From Equadaptatus sp045642025 (GTDB lineage: Bacteria; Synergistota; Synergistia; Synergistales; Synergistaceae): a stretch of 36,526 nucleotides of DNA. Of the stretch, positions 24,488-32,233 are shown piece by piece. A model generated the notes under the pieces. It had not been told where the DNA came from and did no database searches. It saw only the letters and a list, made by a program, of their open reading frames with translations. The stretch spans positions 1 to 36,526 of the forward strand of contig JAZUIB010000016.1 in assembly GCA_045642025.1 (NCBI GenBank). The letters are read 5' to 3'. The position numbers were made by a program, and so were the translations under genes. Each line of letters opens with the position of its first letter. Within the stretch, counting starts at the first letter, position 1.

Positions 24488-25516
24488 TTAAATATTGAAT
24501 TTCTTGGTAGATGCTTGCCGTACGCTATTTTCCTTTGCGTTTTTAGCCGCTGATTTCAATGCGGACATATATTCTTTTTCTACCGAGGATACCGTTTCAG
24601 CCTGATATTTCCTATATTCTTCCGCCGCTTTTTTCATTGCTTGTTCATGGCTCACTTTGCCTGTACCGTCAAGCAGATTTTCTCCGTTTGACTCAAGGAT
24701 TCGGTCTAAATGCTCAACATAGTCAGCCATGCGCATCGGTTTATGTCTGATGGCCTGAAGTTCCGCAAAGTCAAAATATCCGGAGACAATATTGTTGAGG
24801 ATTTTCAGCTCATCCTCAGTCAAGTAATTTTTTGCTGTACCAATATCACTCAACACAGGCATTTCCCCTTTAAACGCCATAAGTCCCATAAACGGTTTAG
24901 AAGCATCCGCACGTTCATAAATCACTTCGGCTGCTGTGTGACCGTGCGCCGCATAGTGCAACTTATTCTGGACAATTTTGAAAAAACGGACCGTTTCATC
25001 GCTTTTCGGGTTATAATCTATACTGGTCGCATACAAATCCAAAACTTGACGGTAGAGTACTTTTTCCGATGACCTAATGTCGCGTATTCTGTCAAGAAGT
25101 TCTTTCCAGTAAGTTCCTCCGCCAAGTTGTTTCATCCGCTCATCATCCAAAACAAAACCTTTTCGCAGATATTCCTTTATAATGTCAGCTGCCCACATCC
25201 TGAACTGAATACCTCTGCGCGATTTTACACGATAACCGACCGAAATCACAACGTCAAGATTATAATAATTGGTAGGTTTTGCTGAAAATTCGGAATTTCC
25301 GAATTTTCTCATAGTTGTTTCCTGTATCAATTCACCTTCACTGTATATATTCTTAATATGTTCATTAATCGTAGATTTCGCTTTCTCAAACAACAGCGCC
25401 ATCTGATCCTGAGACAGCCAGACAGTATCGTTGTCAAAACGAACGTCAACCTTTGCAAGCCCGTCTTCTGTTGTGTATATAACAAGTTCCGAATTACCGG
25501 TGTACACCGTCGTCAT
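24488..25516 (-). CDS. RhuM-family protein
   Basis: 342 residues from ATG at 25516, chosen because GGGGGCGG directly precedes it, exactly as in the adhesin gene; an upstream in-frame start at 25549 has no such site. Visible parts are VDVRFDNDTVWLSQDQMALLF with a helix-turn-helix-like segment (KAKSTINEHIKNIY), YYNLDVVISVGYRVKSRRGIQFRMWA, then a helical C-terminal half (YLTEDELKILNNIVSGYFDFAE, HKPMRMADYVEHLDRIL). This matches the RhuM family (PF13310), named after a Salmonella pathogenicity-island gene and often found on mobile islands. Its biochemical role is unknown; the first part resembles a DNA-binding phage-type regulator. The gene is monocistronic or leads into the adhesin 32 bp downstream. 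Confidence 0.85.
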   Translation of the reverse strand: MTTVYTGNSELVIYTTEDGLAKVDVRFDNDTVWLSQDQMALLFEKAKSTINEHIKNIYSEGELIQETTMRKFGNSEFSAKPTNYYNLDVVISVGYRVKSRRGIQFRMWAADIIKEYLRKGFVLDDERMKQLGGGTYWKELLDRIRDIRSSEKVLYRQVLDLYATSIDYNPKSDETVRFFKIVQNKLHYAAHGHTAAEVIYERADASKPFMGLMAFKGEMPVLSDIGTAKNYLTEDELKILNNIVSGYFDFAELQAIRHKPMRMADYVEHLDRILESNGENLLDGTGKVSHEQAMKKAAEEYRKYQAETVSSVEKEYMSALKSAAKNAKENSVRQASTKKFNI

Positions 25517-25531
25517 ACAGACCGCCCCCGA
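25513..25531. repeat. 19-bp direct repeat at the RhuM start
   Basis: Identical to 24452-24470; see that entry. Confidence 0.75.
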
Positions 25532-25558
25532 TATATTTAGTTCATTCACCGCATCCGA

Positions 25559-25586
25559 TTAACTGTTAGCTGAAAGCCGCTGACCA
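25559..25586. repeat. Heptad repeat near the RhuM start
   Basis: TTAACTG, TTAGCTG, AAAGCCG and CTGACCA in exact 7-bp register. TTAACTN/TTAGCTN heptads recur at 26749-26783. Confidence 0.45.
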
Positions 25587-25683
25587 TACGCCTGCTTCGC
25601 CAGACATTGCCCTGTACCAGTCTGACAACATCCAACTAACCATTTTTCACACTAAAACATAAAGCATATTCTGCTCCACGTTT

Positions 25684-25705
25684 ATTATAGCATTTTATCA
25701 GAAAA
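25684..25705 (-). promoter_or_regulatory. RhuM promoter (extended -10)
   Basis: Read leftward, TGCTATAATAAA with TTTTTCTGATAAAA before it; the perfect extended -10 is 25684-25692. It matches the promoter of the Synerg-CTERM gene (6325-6333 and upstream). Distance to the start codon is about 165 bp. Confidence 0.6.
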
Positions 25706-25805
25706 ATTCATAGAATTTCCAATACCGCCTATGCCGAACACAGAGAGGCAAACATTTTACCGGACAATTCCAGCTTGAGTACGGAGCGCAGCGACAACTA
25801 CATTT

Positions 25806-25931
25806 CTACCTACTACCTACTACCTTCTACTTTCTACCTGCTACTTGCTACTTTCTACTTCCTATCTACTACCTCCTACCTACTACCTGCTGCCTGCTGC
25901 CTCCTAGCTCCTACTTTCTACCTGCTGCTTT
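25806..25931. repeat. 18-unit degenerate heptanucleotide array (CTACYTN)
   Basis: Eighteen consecutive 7-bp units, nearly all CTACCTN or CTACTTN with a few CTGCCTN/CTATCTA/CTAGCTC, and no register slip over 126 bp. It is not a CRISPR array: units are too short and there are no spacers. Confidence 0.9.
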
Positions 25932-25941
25932 TTATCCGTCA

Positions 25942-25974
25942 TTCTGCGGAAGTCCGTTAGGACTTAGCGCAGAA
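25942..25974. repeat. Palindromic element type A, second copy
   Basis: TTCTGCG (25942-25948), inner hairpin AAGTCC-gtta-GGACTT, CGCAGAA (25968-25974). Partner of 522-552, with compensating changes in the inner stem. Confidence 0.65.
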
Positions 25975-26010
25975 TCCCGTGTCGTTGCCCCACAGGGGCG
26001 GATAAAAAAC

Positions 26011-26090
26011 CAAATTACCATAAGAAACAATGACCTCAAAATCAATTACTATAAAATACAATTACCAGAAAAAACAATTGCTCTAAAACC
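26011..26090. repeat. 16-bp degenerate tandem repeat
   Basis: Five units of 17, 15, 16, 16 and 16 bp, consensus CAATTACYATAAAAWA (for example CAATTACTATAAAATA at 26043). A single unit is at 381-396. Confidence 0.7.
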
Positions 26091-26126
26091 CTAACGCTCG
26101 TTCCTCTCGCGTAAAGACGCTGGATA

Positions 26127-26152
26127 CTGCGCAAAATCTGCGATTTTCGCAG
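26127..26152. repeat. Palindromic element type B, second copy
   Basis: CTGCG, AAAATC-tgc-GATTTT, CGCAG. Partner of 608-637. Confidence 0.55.
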
Positions 26153-26182
26153 CAAGACAAATCTTTTTTACTGTTATTAAGT

Positions 26183-26215
26183 CTTTTCCGCGCGGGCAAA
26201 GCCCGCAAGGAAAAG
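26183..26215. repeat. Palindromic element type C, extended copy
   Basis: Outer arms CTTTTCC (26183-26189) and GGAAAAG (26209-26215) around GCGGGC-aaa-GCCCGC. Partner of 581-595. Confidence 0.6.
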
Positions 26216-26302
26216 AAACAGTTCTATTGTCACCTTCAGAAAACATCTCATTTAGTCATTTGGTGTTTGTTGTTCGATAGTCGTTGTGTGTTTTTTCACA
26301 CC

Positions 26303-26321
26303 CTCCATATATAACACTGCG
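26303..26321. repeat. 19-bp inverted repeat, left arm
   Basis: CTCCATATATAACACTGCG, the exact reverse complement of 26432-26450. The 110 bp between are very T-rich on the + strand. Each arm reads outward as TGTTATATATGGAG, a -10-like sequence. Confidence 0.85.
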
Positions 26322-26431
26322 GTCAGCCTTATGTTTTTTGAAGGGTGTCTTGTAATTTTGTCCGTTTTTTTATGTTTTTTCATCTTTTTTGAAGTTTTTT
26401 TGTAAAGTGGTTGCTTTTTGTGCCTGCTTGT

Positions 26432-26450
26432 CGCAGTGTTATATATGGAG
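26432..26450. repeat. 19-bp inverted repeat, right arm and possible promoter
   Basis: Exact inverted copy of 26303-26321. With TTGCTT at 26411-26416 as -35, the arm would supply the -10 for rightward transcription of the RNA candidate starting near 26448. Confidence 0.7.
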
Positions 26451-26677
26451 ACCTCTGTTTCTGAACTTCGCGCTATTTTAAATACGGTGAACCACAGCCA
26501 ACCTACGGGGGATCAACTACCAGTAACCGGAAAACTTTATGCGCCTTGCGACGATGCACGTCTCGTTGAAGCCGGACCTTATGCGAAGAAGGGCTGCCCA
26601 AGTCTGTATCATCTTCGTATATTGGGTGGGTCTGTCAGAGACACAATCATTTTTTCAAACCGCGGTTTGAGTTTTTT
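26448..26677 (+). ncRNA. Candidate structured non-coding RNA, identity unknown (6S-like possible)
   Basis: About 200 nt unlike the surrounding low-complexity DNA. Hairpins can be drawn at CCCAA...TTGGG (near 26608-26632), CCGG...CCGG (near 26528-26574) with an inner GACG-atgca-CGTC, and CTCTG/CAGAG could close the ends. It starts beside a -10-like arm of the inverted repeat and ends with T-runs and a palindrome, TCAAACCGCGGTTTGA (26655-26670), followed by GTTTTTT. An ORF crosses the region but lacks a ribosome-binding site. Size and position would suit 6S RNA, but I cannot confirm its conserved bubble; tmRNA, RNase P RNA and SRP RNA signatures are absent. Confidence 0.35.
26655..26677 (+). 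terminator. Terminator-like palindrome after the RNA candidate
   Basis: TCAAAC-CGCG-GTTTGA followed by a run of six T, and preceded by another six-T run. Confidence 0.55.
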
Positions 26678-26679
26678 CA

Positions 26680-26707
26680 GCACTTTGCACTTAGCACCCT
26701 GCACTTC
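26680..26707. repeat. GCACYTN heptad array
   Basis: GCACTTT, GCACTTA, GCACCCT and GCACTTC in register. Same family as 438-496 and 15062-15075. Confidence 0.6.
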
Positions 26708-26748
26708 GGGGAGTAAGTGAGGAGGAAATGAAAAGCAGCAAATAGGGA

Positions 26749-26834
26749 TTAGCGGTCAGCTTTTAGTCATTAACTATTAGCTGAAAGTATTAAATGGATA
26801 TTGAAAAGCTAACAGCTAACGACTGACAGCTGAA
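26749..26834. repeat. Opposed heptad arrays
   Basis: Five TTAGCTN-like heptads (26749-26783) face four AGCTAAC-like heptads (26807-26834), which are roughly their reverse complement, so a large imperfect stem is possible. Confidence 0.5.
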
Positions 26835-26841
26835 ACAAATT

Positions 26842-26873
26842 GCCGGCGGGGTGTTCCCCAACCGGCTATTTTT
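26842..26873 (+). terminator. Rightward terminator
   Basis: GCCGG-c-GGGG, loop TGTT, CCCC-aa-CCGGC, followed by TATTTTT. It has no gene directly upstream on this strand, which supports a rightward transcript from the RNA-candidate region. Confidence 0.6.
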
Positions 26874-27003
26874 GCGTGCTTTTGTTTTGTTGTTTGGTGA
26901 TTGAAAGGAATATCGACAATTCAAACACAAGTGCAGATATAATCAATGTACTTGAATAAACGCCATACAACCACGTCAACTGTGTTAATGAATAATATAG
27001 CAC
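26866..27003 (-). pseudogene. Possible decayed small membrane protein
   Basis: A GTG-initiated frame of 45 codons encodes a hydrophobic stretch (YGVYSSTLIISALVFELSIFL) and a polar tail. A different frame just upstream (to about 27080) encodes a stop-free basic and hydrophobic peptide, as if one gene had been broken by a frameshift. There is no ribosome-binding site. I do not recognise a family, and chance is a real alternative. Confidence 0.2.
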
Positions 27004-27104
27004 GCTTTACAGCATTATCGTTTCTTTTCAGTAAGAGTAGTCTTTGAATTATTAATGCTTGTTCCCTCGTTCAACTGTCAGTTAAATACTGCGTAGCGAC
27101 CAGC

Positions 27105-27141
27105 AAAAACGCCCGTTAGCTTTATTGCTTTCGGGCGTTTT
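27105..27141 (-). terminator. Terminator of the rpoBC operon
   Basis: Read leftward: AAAACGCCCG (27132-27141), 16-nt loop, CGGGCGTTTTT (27105-27115). It lies 40 nt after the rpoC stop. Confidence 0.8.
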
Positions 27142-27181
27142 GTGTTTAGAAGTTTTTTCTGTTTTTTACAGCAGTCGTATT

Positions 27182-30100
27182 TTATTCTTCTGTTGCTACA
27201 GTTTCTTCTGCCGTCTCAGTTTCTTCTAATGTTGTTTCAGTTTCTTCTGTCGCTTCAATTACATCATGAACTTCGACTTTGTTGTAACGTTCGATACCTG
27301 TGCCAGACGGAATAAGAAGTCCTATGATAACATTTTCTTTAAGTCCGACCAGGTCATCGACATCACCACGAACTGCCGAGGCTGCAAGAACCTGTGCCGT
27401 CTGCTGGAATGAGGCTGCCGAGAGGAAACTGTCTGTTGCAAGAGCAGCTTTTGTAACACCATGAACGACCGGTTTCCATTTCGGAGTTTCTCTGAGTCTG
27501 CGTACAAAGGCAACACGACCTATAAGTTGTCTGTATTCGCTCGTTCCCTGTTTTGAACGGACAACAAGCGTTTCAGGAGCAGTTTCGGCAATTTTGTCCA
27601 GTACTTCAGCTGTAATCTCTGTTCCTGCCAGAATTATGTCTTTGCCATCTGCATCTTTTACAGTCTCAAGCAGAATTTTGCCTTTAAGTTTCGTTGAGAG
27701 AGCGTCTTTTATAACTGTTTCCCTCGTAATAATTTTGCCGTTGGTCTCAATGCCGGAAATTTTTCCGTCAACAAGACCGCGTACTATGGCACCATCAATA
27801 ATCTGCGAACGGTTTTCGACTACTTCTCCGTCTTCATCAAATGCCTGCGTCAAAGGATTTCCGATAAGATCGATAAGATGGTCATGCATTGCATCTTTCA
27901 TATCGATACGGTCATTTGATTTCCATAGTTTAATGCTTTCTATACCGTAGTTGCAGAGAACTTTCACCGCTGTCTCATCAATGCAACTGTCCGCTTTAAG
28001 AACCACTTTGCCGCCCTGTTTTACGTCTTCCGCAAGCCAGCGTGAGTTCACCGCATTGTTGAGGAATTCGATATCTCTAACCTGTATTGGGTGCGGTGTT
28101 TCAGAAACGATCTTTGAAAGATCTTTGTCCGTAAGTTTGCTGCCCTTGGCAATAAGAATTTCTCCGGTTTTGGTATTTTCAAAATTCTGGATAATTTCTC
28201 TGCCTTCAATTGAGCGGCGGAATGCTGCATCGCCGAGTATTACAGTAATTTCACCTTCGCTGTCGGCTACGATAAGTTCTCCGGAATTTCCGCCGGGTTT
28301 GAGCATATCAGCAAGCAGAGCACGATCAATTTTAGGAGCTTTTTTCTTTCCTTTGCCAGGCTGCTGGTATTCGGCAGGAAGCTGTCTAATTTCGTACTTC
28401 TCAAGGAATTCCACGGACTGGTCAAGTGAGATTTCATTATTAGCTGCTATCTTACCTACAGCTTCAAGAAGCACGTCTTTCCAAACCAGTTCTCCTGAAA
28501 CAAATGAACTGTCACCTTCTTCAACAACACGAACCCTGTTGATCGGAGCAACCTTACGAAGTATTGTTTCGATGTGCTTGTCATTGATTGTAACGCCCTG
28601 TGACCGGTAAACATCCTGAATACCGTCAAGCAGATAGTGTTGAACCGCTTCAAGCCCCTCGACTTCAAGAAGCTGTTGTGGGTCAATATAGCCTTCTGTC
28701 AGTTGCATTCCTTTTGTAATATGACATCCTTCAACTATACCGCTGCTGAGATTCTGTGAAAGAGGAATGTTAAATGCAACTTTCTCTTCTTCACCTGTTT
28801 CTTCATTTTCAACCGTAAAGATAAGTTTGCGTTTACCTTCTCCGACTCTGATTTCTGAAAGTTCGCCGTCAACTTCTGCAAGAATGGCGACTTTCTTCGG
28901 GCGCCTGACTTCGAACAACTGTTCTATGCGCGGCAAACCCTGTGTAATATCTTCGTTTGTATGTACTCCGCCTGTATGGAAGGTTCGAAGCGTAAGCTGT
29001 GTACCAGGTTCACCGATTGACTGTGCCGCAACAACACCAACGGACTCCCCAATAGAAACTTTGCGGCGCGTGCTGAGGTCTCTTCCGTAACATGTGCGGC
29101 ATATGCCGTTTTTACATCCACAGGTAAGCGGACTTCTGACCCATACTGATTCAATGCCGCGCTTTTCGATGTCTTTGGCTTTTTCGTTTGTAATTTCTTC
29201 GTTTCTTTCAAGCAGTATTTCATCTGTATCAGGATCTCTGACTTCTTCGAGGCTGATACGTCCGGCAAGGCGTTCTGACATTGCAATCATAATCTTTCCA
29301 TCCTGCTGGCGAAGCGGACGAATTTCTATACCATCGTGAGTTCCGCAATCCTCTTCGCTGATGATGATATCCTGTGCTACGTCAACCAGTCGGCGTGTAA
29401 GATATCCCGATTTTGCCGTACGAAGAGCCGTATCGGCAAGACCTTTACGGGCTCCGTGCGTTGAAATAAAGTACTGCAGTGTATTCAGACCTTCAACGAA
29501 GTTAGCCGTAATCGGGTAGCCTATAATTCTGCCCGATGGGTCTGCCATAAGGCCTCGGATACCTGCCATTTGGGCAACCTGCCCGCGTGAGCCTCGGGCT
29601 CCAGATTCAACCATGATACGGAGTGAGTTTGTAGATTCAAGACCGTCCATAATCTTATCTGAAATTTTACCGCCGGCCTCTGACCAAATAATGTCTTTCT
29701 CACGGAGATATTCGTCTTCTGTGAGAATACCCATGTTGTAATTATCTGTAAGGTCATTATCAAGAATCATTGTATCGTCAACAATCTGTCTTTTGGCTTC
29801 CGGAATGATTATGTCTCCGACACCAAGGCTTATGCCTGACATTGTTGACCAGTGATAGCCGAGCGACTTAATCTGGTCAAGCATTCTAACCATTGCAGCT
29901 TGACCGACCTGGTCAAAGGCATCGTCAAGCAACTTTGCCATGCTCTTTTTGTCCATGCGCTTATTGACAAAGCGGATATCTCTGTGCAGTGTCGTGTTGA
30001 ACAACGCACGGCCCGGGCACGTCTGTATCCATTTGCCATTAGGATCTGCTTCGCCTTTTTCATTGACTGCCTCTGTTTTCCAGTTCGGAAGTTTTCTGAG

Positions 30101-32233
30101 GAAAATCTTCGAATGTACATTAACAAGGTCGTGGTCGAGAGCCGCAAGTACATCATCAAGTTCGTTGAAGTACATGCCTTCGCCTTTCTGACCATCGATC
30201 ATTGTTGTAATGTAGAACATACCGAGTATCATGTCCTGCGTCGGAACTACGACAGGCTTGCCGCTTGCAGGTGACAGCAGGTTGTTTGACGAGAGCATGA
30301 GAACTCTCGCTTCTGTCTGTGCTTCCAGTGAAAGCGGAACGTGGATTGCCATCTGGTCACCATCGAAGTCAGCATTGAAGGCCGTACAGACAAGCGGATG
30401 CAGACGAAGTGCTTTTCCTTCAACAAGAACCGGCTCAAATGCCTGAATACCAAGTCTGTGAAGTGTAGGAGCACGGTTAAGCATAACAGGGTGATCCTTG
30501 ATAATTTCTTCAAGCAGCGCCCAAACTTCTTCACGGCCTCTGTCTATGAAACGACGGGCTGATTTGACATTCGGGGCAAGCTGGAGCTCAACAAGCTTGT
30601 GCATAACAAACGGCTTGAAAAGTTCAAGTGCCATTTCTTTCGGGACACCGCACTGGTATATCTTGAGGTACGGGCCGATAACAATAACCGAACGACCTGA
30701 ATAATCAACACGTTTTCCGAGAAGGTTCTGACGGAAACGTCCTTTTTTACCGCGAAGAAGATCCGTAAGCGATTTGAGCGGACGGTTTCCTGCACCGAGA
30801 ACAGCTTTGCCTCTGCGTCCGTTATCAATAAGAGCGTCAACAGATTCCTGGAGCATTCTCTTTTCGTTGCGTACAATAATTTCAGGAGCATGAAGTTCCT
30901 GGAGTCTGTGCAAACGGTTATTTCTGTTGATTACTCTGCGATAAAGGTCATTAAGGTCTGATGTTGCAAAACGTCCGCCGTCAAGCTGAACCATAGGACG
31001 GAGATCCGGCGGGATAACCGGAAGAACTGACAGAACCATCCATTCAGGTTTACTGTCACTCTTAAGGAAATCATCTGCAACCTGGAGACGTTTTACAAGT
31101 TTGCGTTTCTTCTGTCCTGTACTTTCTGCAATTTCCTCACGGAGTTGTTCTGCGAGAACACTAATATCAATTCTCTTGAGAAGTGTAAAGACACCTTCTG
31201 CTCCGATTCCGGCTTCAAAAGCTTTGTCGTAGCTTCTGCAGACGTGTACTTCGCGGTCAATGATAACATCAGCGCGCTGGAAAGCAGATTTGCTCGGGTC
31301 AATGACAAGATAGCACGGATCTTCAATTGTCATTGTTTCTTCCTGTGCAGTAAAACGTTTCGGATACTCATCGTTAAGACGTTTTGATTCTGTTTCTGAC
31401 AACACATCGCCTTTGGCAAACGGCATGTGTATCGCGGAAGTCACGATATAAGCTTCCTGGGCATTAAGCATTGCAGGTTCTGCAATAAGTTTTTTATCCT
31501 CGCTCTTTTTGGCTTTTGCTGCTTCTTCCGTTACTGCTTCGCGTGCGCCCTCATTGCCCTTTTTGTAGACATAGAAAGCAGGCTCGGCAGTAAATTCGTT
31601 GCCATAATCCTTTTTGTATTTATCATATTTTTCTTTTGTGAGAAGGTCCCCTTCATTAAGTGGGAATTCTTCTACTTTGCTGATTCTGTATGCAGGCTCT
31701 GCCCTGAACTGAGGGTCGTAGTGACGATGTACTTTGTCTTCTGACTGTGACACCAGTGTACCTTTAAGGTTTGAAAGTATGCCGGCGCTTACAACTTTGT
31801 ATGCGCGTTCTCTGCGGCGTGACGGCGCAAAATAGACAACCTTTTCAAGGTCTTTCGTAGATGCACCTATAAGAAGACTCAAACGGCTTGGTATGCCGCG
31901 CAGATACCAGATATGAACAACTGGAGCTGCGAGCTCAATATGCCCCATACGTTCACGGCGTACACGGTTATCAGTAACTTCAACACCGCATTTGTCACAT
32001 ATTACACCACGGAATTTTGGACCGCTGCGTTTGTATTTTCCGCATGCGCACTCATAACTTTTTGTAGGGCCAAAGATACGTTCGCAGAACAGTCCGTCTC
32101 TTTCCGGACGAAGCGTTCTGTAGTTAATCGTCTCAGGTTTTTTAACTTCGCCTTTGGAAAGTTCTCTGATTCTTTCCGGTGAAGAAAGCTTAATGCGTAC
32201 GCCGACTATTTCACGGTTGGTTGCGTCTGTCAT
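27182..32233 (-). CDS. rpoC: RNA polymerase subunit beta', with two large insertions
   Basis: 1683 residues; ATG at 32233 immediately follows the rpoB stop, with GGAGG inside the rpoB end. N-terminal Zn site: Cys62, Cys64, Cys79 and Cys82. The active-site NADFDGDQ is at 620-627 (Asp622, 624 and 626 bind Mg). The second Zn site is Cys963, Cys1038, Cys1045 and Cys1048, and the trigger loop region is near 1075-1100 without the E. coli SI3 insertion. Two insertions stand out: about residues 137-343 in the clamp region, and about 1255-1590 before the conserved KAALATDSFLSAASFQ. Both contain repeated AEPA- or GTEIT-type units. The protein is about 480 residues longer than the B. subtilis subunit. 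The C-terminus is a Glu/Thr-rich acidic tail. No frameshift is seen, so it should be functional. Confidence 0.98.
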   Translation of the reverse strand: MTDATNREIVGVRIKLSSPERIRELSKGEVKKPETINYRTLRPERDGLFCERIFGPTKSYECACGKYKRSGPKFRGVICDKCGVEVTDNRVRRERMGHIELAAPVVHIWYLRGIPSRLSLLIGASTKDLEKVVYFAPSRRRERAYKVVSAGILSNLKGTLVSQSEDKVHRHYDPQFRAEPAYRISKVEEFPLNEGDLLTKEKYDKYKKDYGNEFTAEPAFYVYKKGNEGAREAVTEEAAKAKKSEDKKLIAEPAMLNAQEAYIVTSAIHMPFAKGDVLSETESKRLNDEYPKRFTAQEETMTIEDPCYLVIDPSKSAFQRADVIIDREVHVCRSYDKAFEAGIGAEGVFTLLKRIDISVLAEQLREEIAESTGQKKRKLVKRLQVADDFLKSDSKPEWMVLSVLPVIPPDLRPMVQLDGGRFATSDLNDLYRRVINRNNRLHRLQELHAPEIIVRNEKRMLQESVDALIDNGRRGKAVLGAGNRPLKSLTDLLRGKKGRFRQNLLGKRVDYSGRSVIVIGPYLKIYQCGVPKEMALELFKPFVMHKLVELQLAPNVKSARRFIDRGREEVWALLEEIIKDHPVMLNRAPTLHRLGIQAFEPVLVEGKALRLHPLVCTAFNADFDGDQMAIHVPLSLEAQTEARVLMLSSNNLLSPASGKPVVVPTQDMILGMFYITTMIDGQKGEGMYFNELDDVLAALDHDLVNVHSKIFLRKLPNWKTEAVNEKGEADPNGKWIQTCPGRALFNTTLHRDIRFVNKRMDKKSMAKLLDDAFDQVGQAAMVRMLDQIKSLGYHWSTMSGISLGVGDIIIPEAKRQIVDDTMILDNDLTDNYNMGILTEDEYLREKDIIWSEAGGKISDKIMDGLESTNSLRIMVESGARGSRGQVAQMAGIRGLMADPSGRIIGYPITANFVEGLNTLQYFISTHGARKGLADTALRTAKSGYLTRRLVDVAQDIIISEEDCGTHDGIEIRPLRQQDGKIMIAMSERLAGRISLEEVRDPDTDEILLERNEEITNEKAKDIEKRGIESVWVRSPLTCGCKNGICRTCYGRDLSTRRKVSIGESVGVVAAQSIGEPGTQLTLRTFHTGGVHTNEDITQGLPRIEQLFEVRRPKKVAILAEVDGELSEIRVGEGKRKLIFTVENEETGEEEKVAFNIPLSQNLSSGIVEGCHITKGMQLTEGYIDPQQLLEVEGLEAVQHYLLDGIQDVYRSQGVTINDKHIETILRKVAPINRVRVVEEGDSSFVSGELVWKDVLLEAVGKIAANNEISLDQSVEFLEKYEIRQLPAEYQQPGKGKKKAPKIDRALLADMLKPGGNSGELIVADSEGEITVILGDAAFRRSIEGREIIQNFENTKTGEILIAKGSKLTDKDLSKIVSETPHPIQVRDIEFLNNAVNSRWLAEDVKQGGKVVLKADSCIDETAVKVLCNYGIESIKLWKSNDRIDMKDAMHDHLIDLIGNPLTQAFDEDGEVVENRSQIIDGAIVRGLVDGKISGIETNGKIITRETVIKDALSTKLKGKILLETVKDADGKDIILAGTEITAEVLDKIAETAPETLVVRSKQGTSEYRQLIGRVAFVRRLRETPKWKPVVHGVTKAALATDSFLSAASFQQTAQVLAASAVRGDVDDLVGLKENVIIGLLIPSGTGIERYNKVEVHDVIEATEETETTLEETETAEETVATEE

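Larger units (their letters stand above)
25517..27181. other. 1.7-kb non-coding mosaic
   Basis: Between RhuM and rpoC there is no convincing intact gene. In order: heptads (25559-25586), a RhuM promoter (25684-25705), an 18-unit heptad array (25806-25931), palindromes and 16-bp repeats (25942-26215), an inverted repeat pair (26303-26450), a probable RNA (26448-26677), more heptads (26680-26834), a rightward terminator (26842-26873), a possible decayed ORF, and the rpoC terminator (27105-27141). Confidence 0.7.

Noticed and set aside
24488..25516. Toxin-antitoxin pair including RhuM
   Set aside because: No small partner gene overlaps or abuts it; the next gene is the adhesin.
25806..25931. 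CRISPR array
   Set aside because: Units are 7 bp with no spacers, and no cas gene is present.
26418..26720. 100-residue coding region on the + strand
   Set aside because: It has no ribosome-binding site, starts inside T-rich DNA and crosses hairpins and heptads, so the RNA explanation is preferred.
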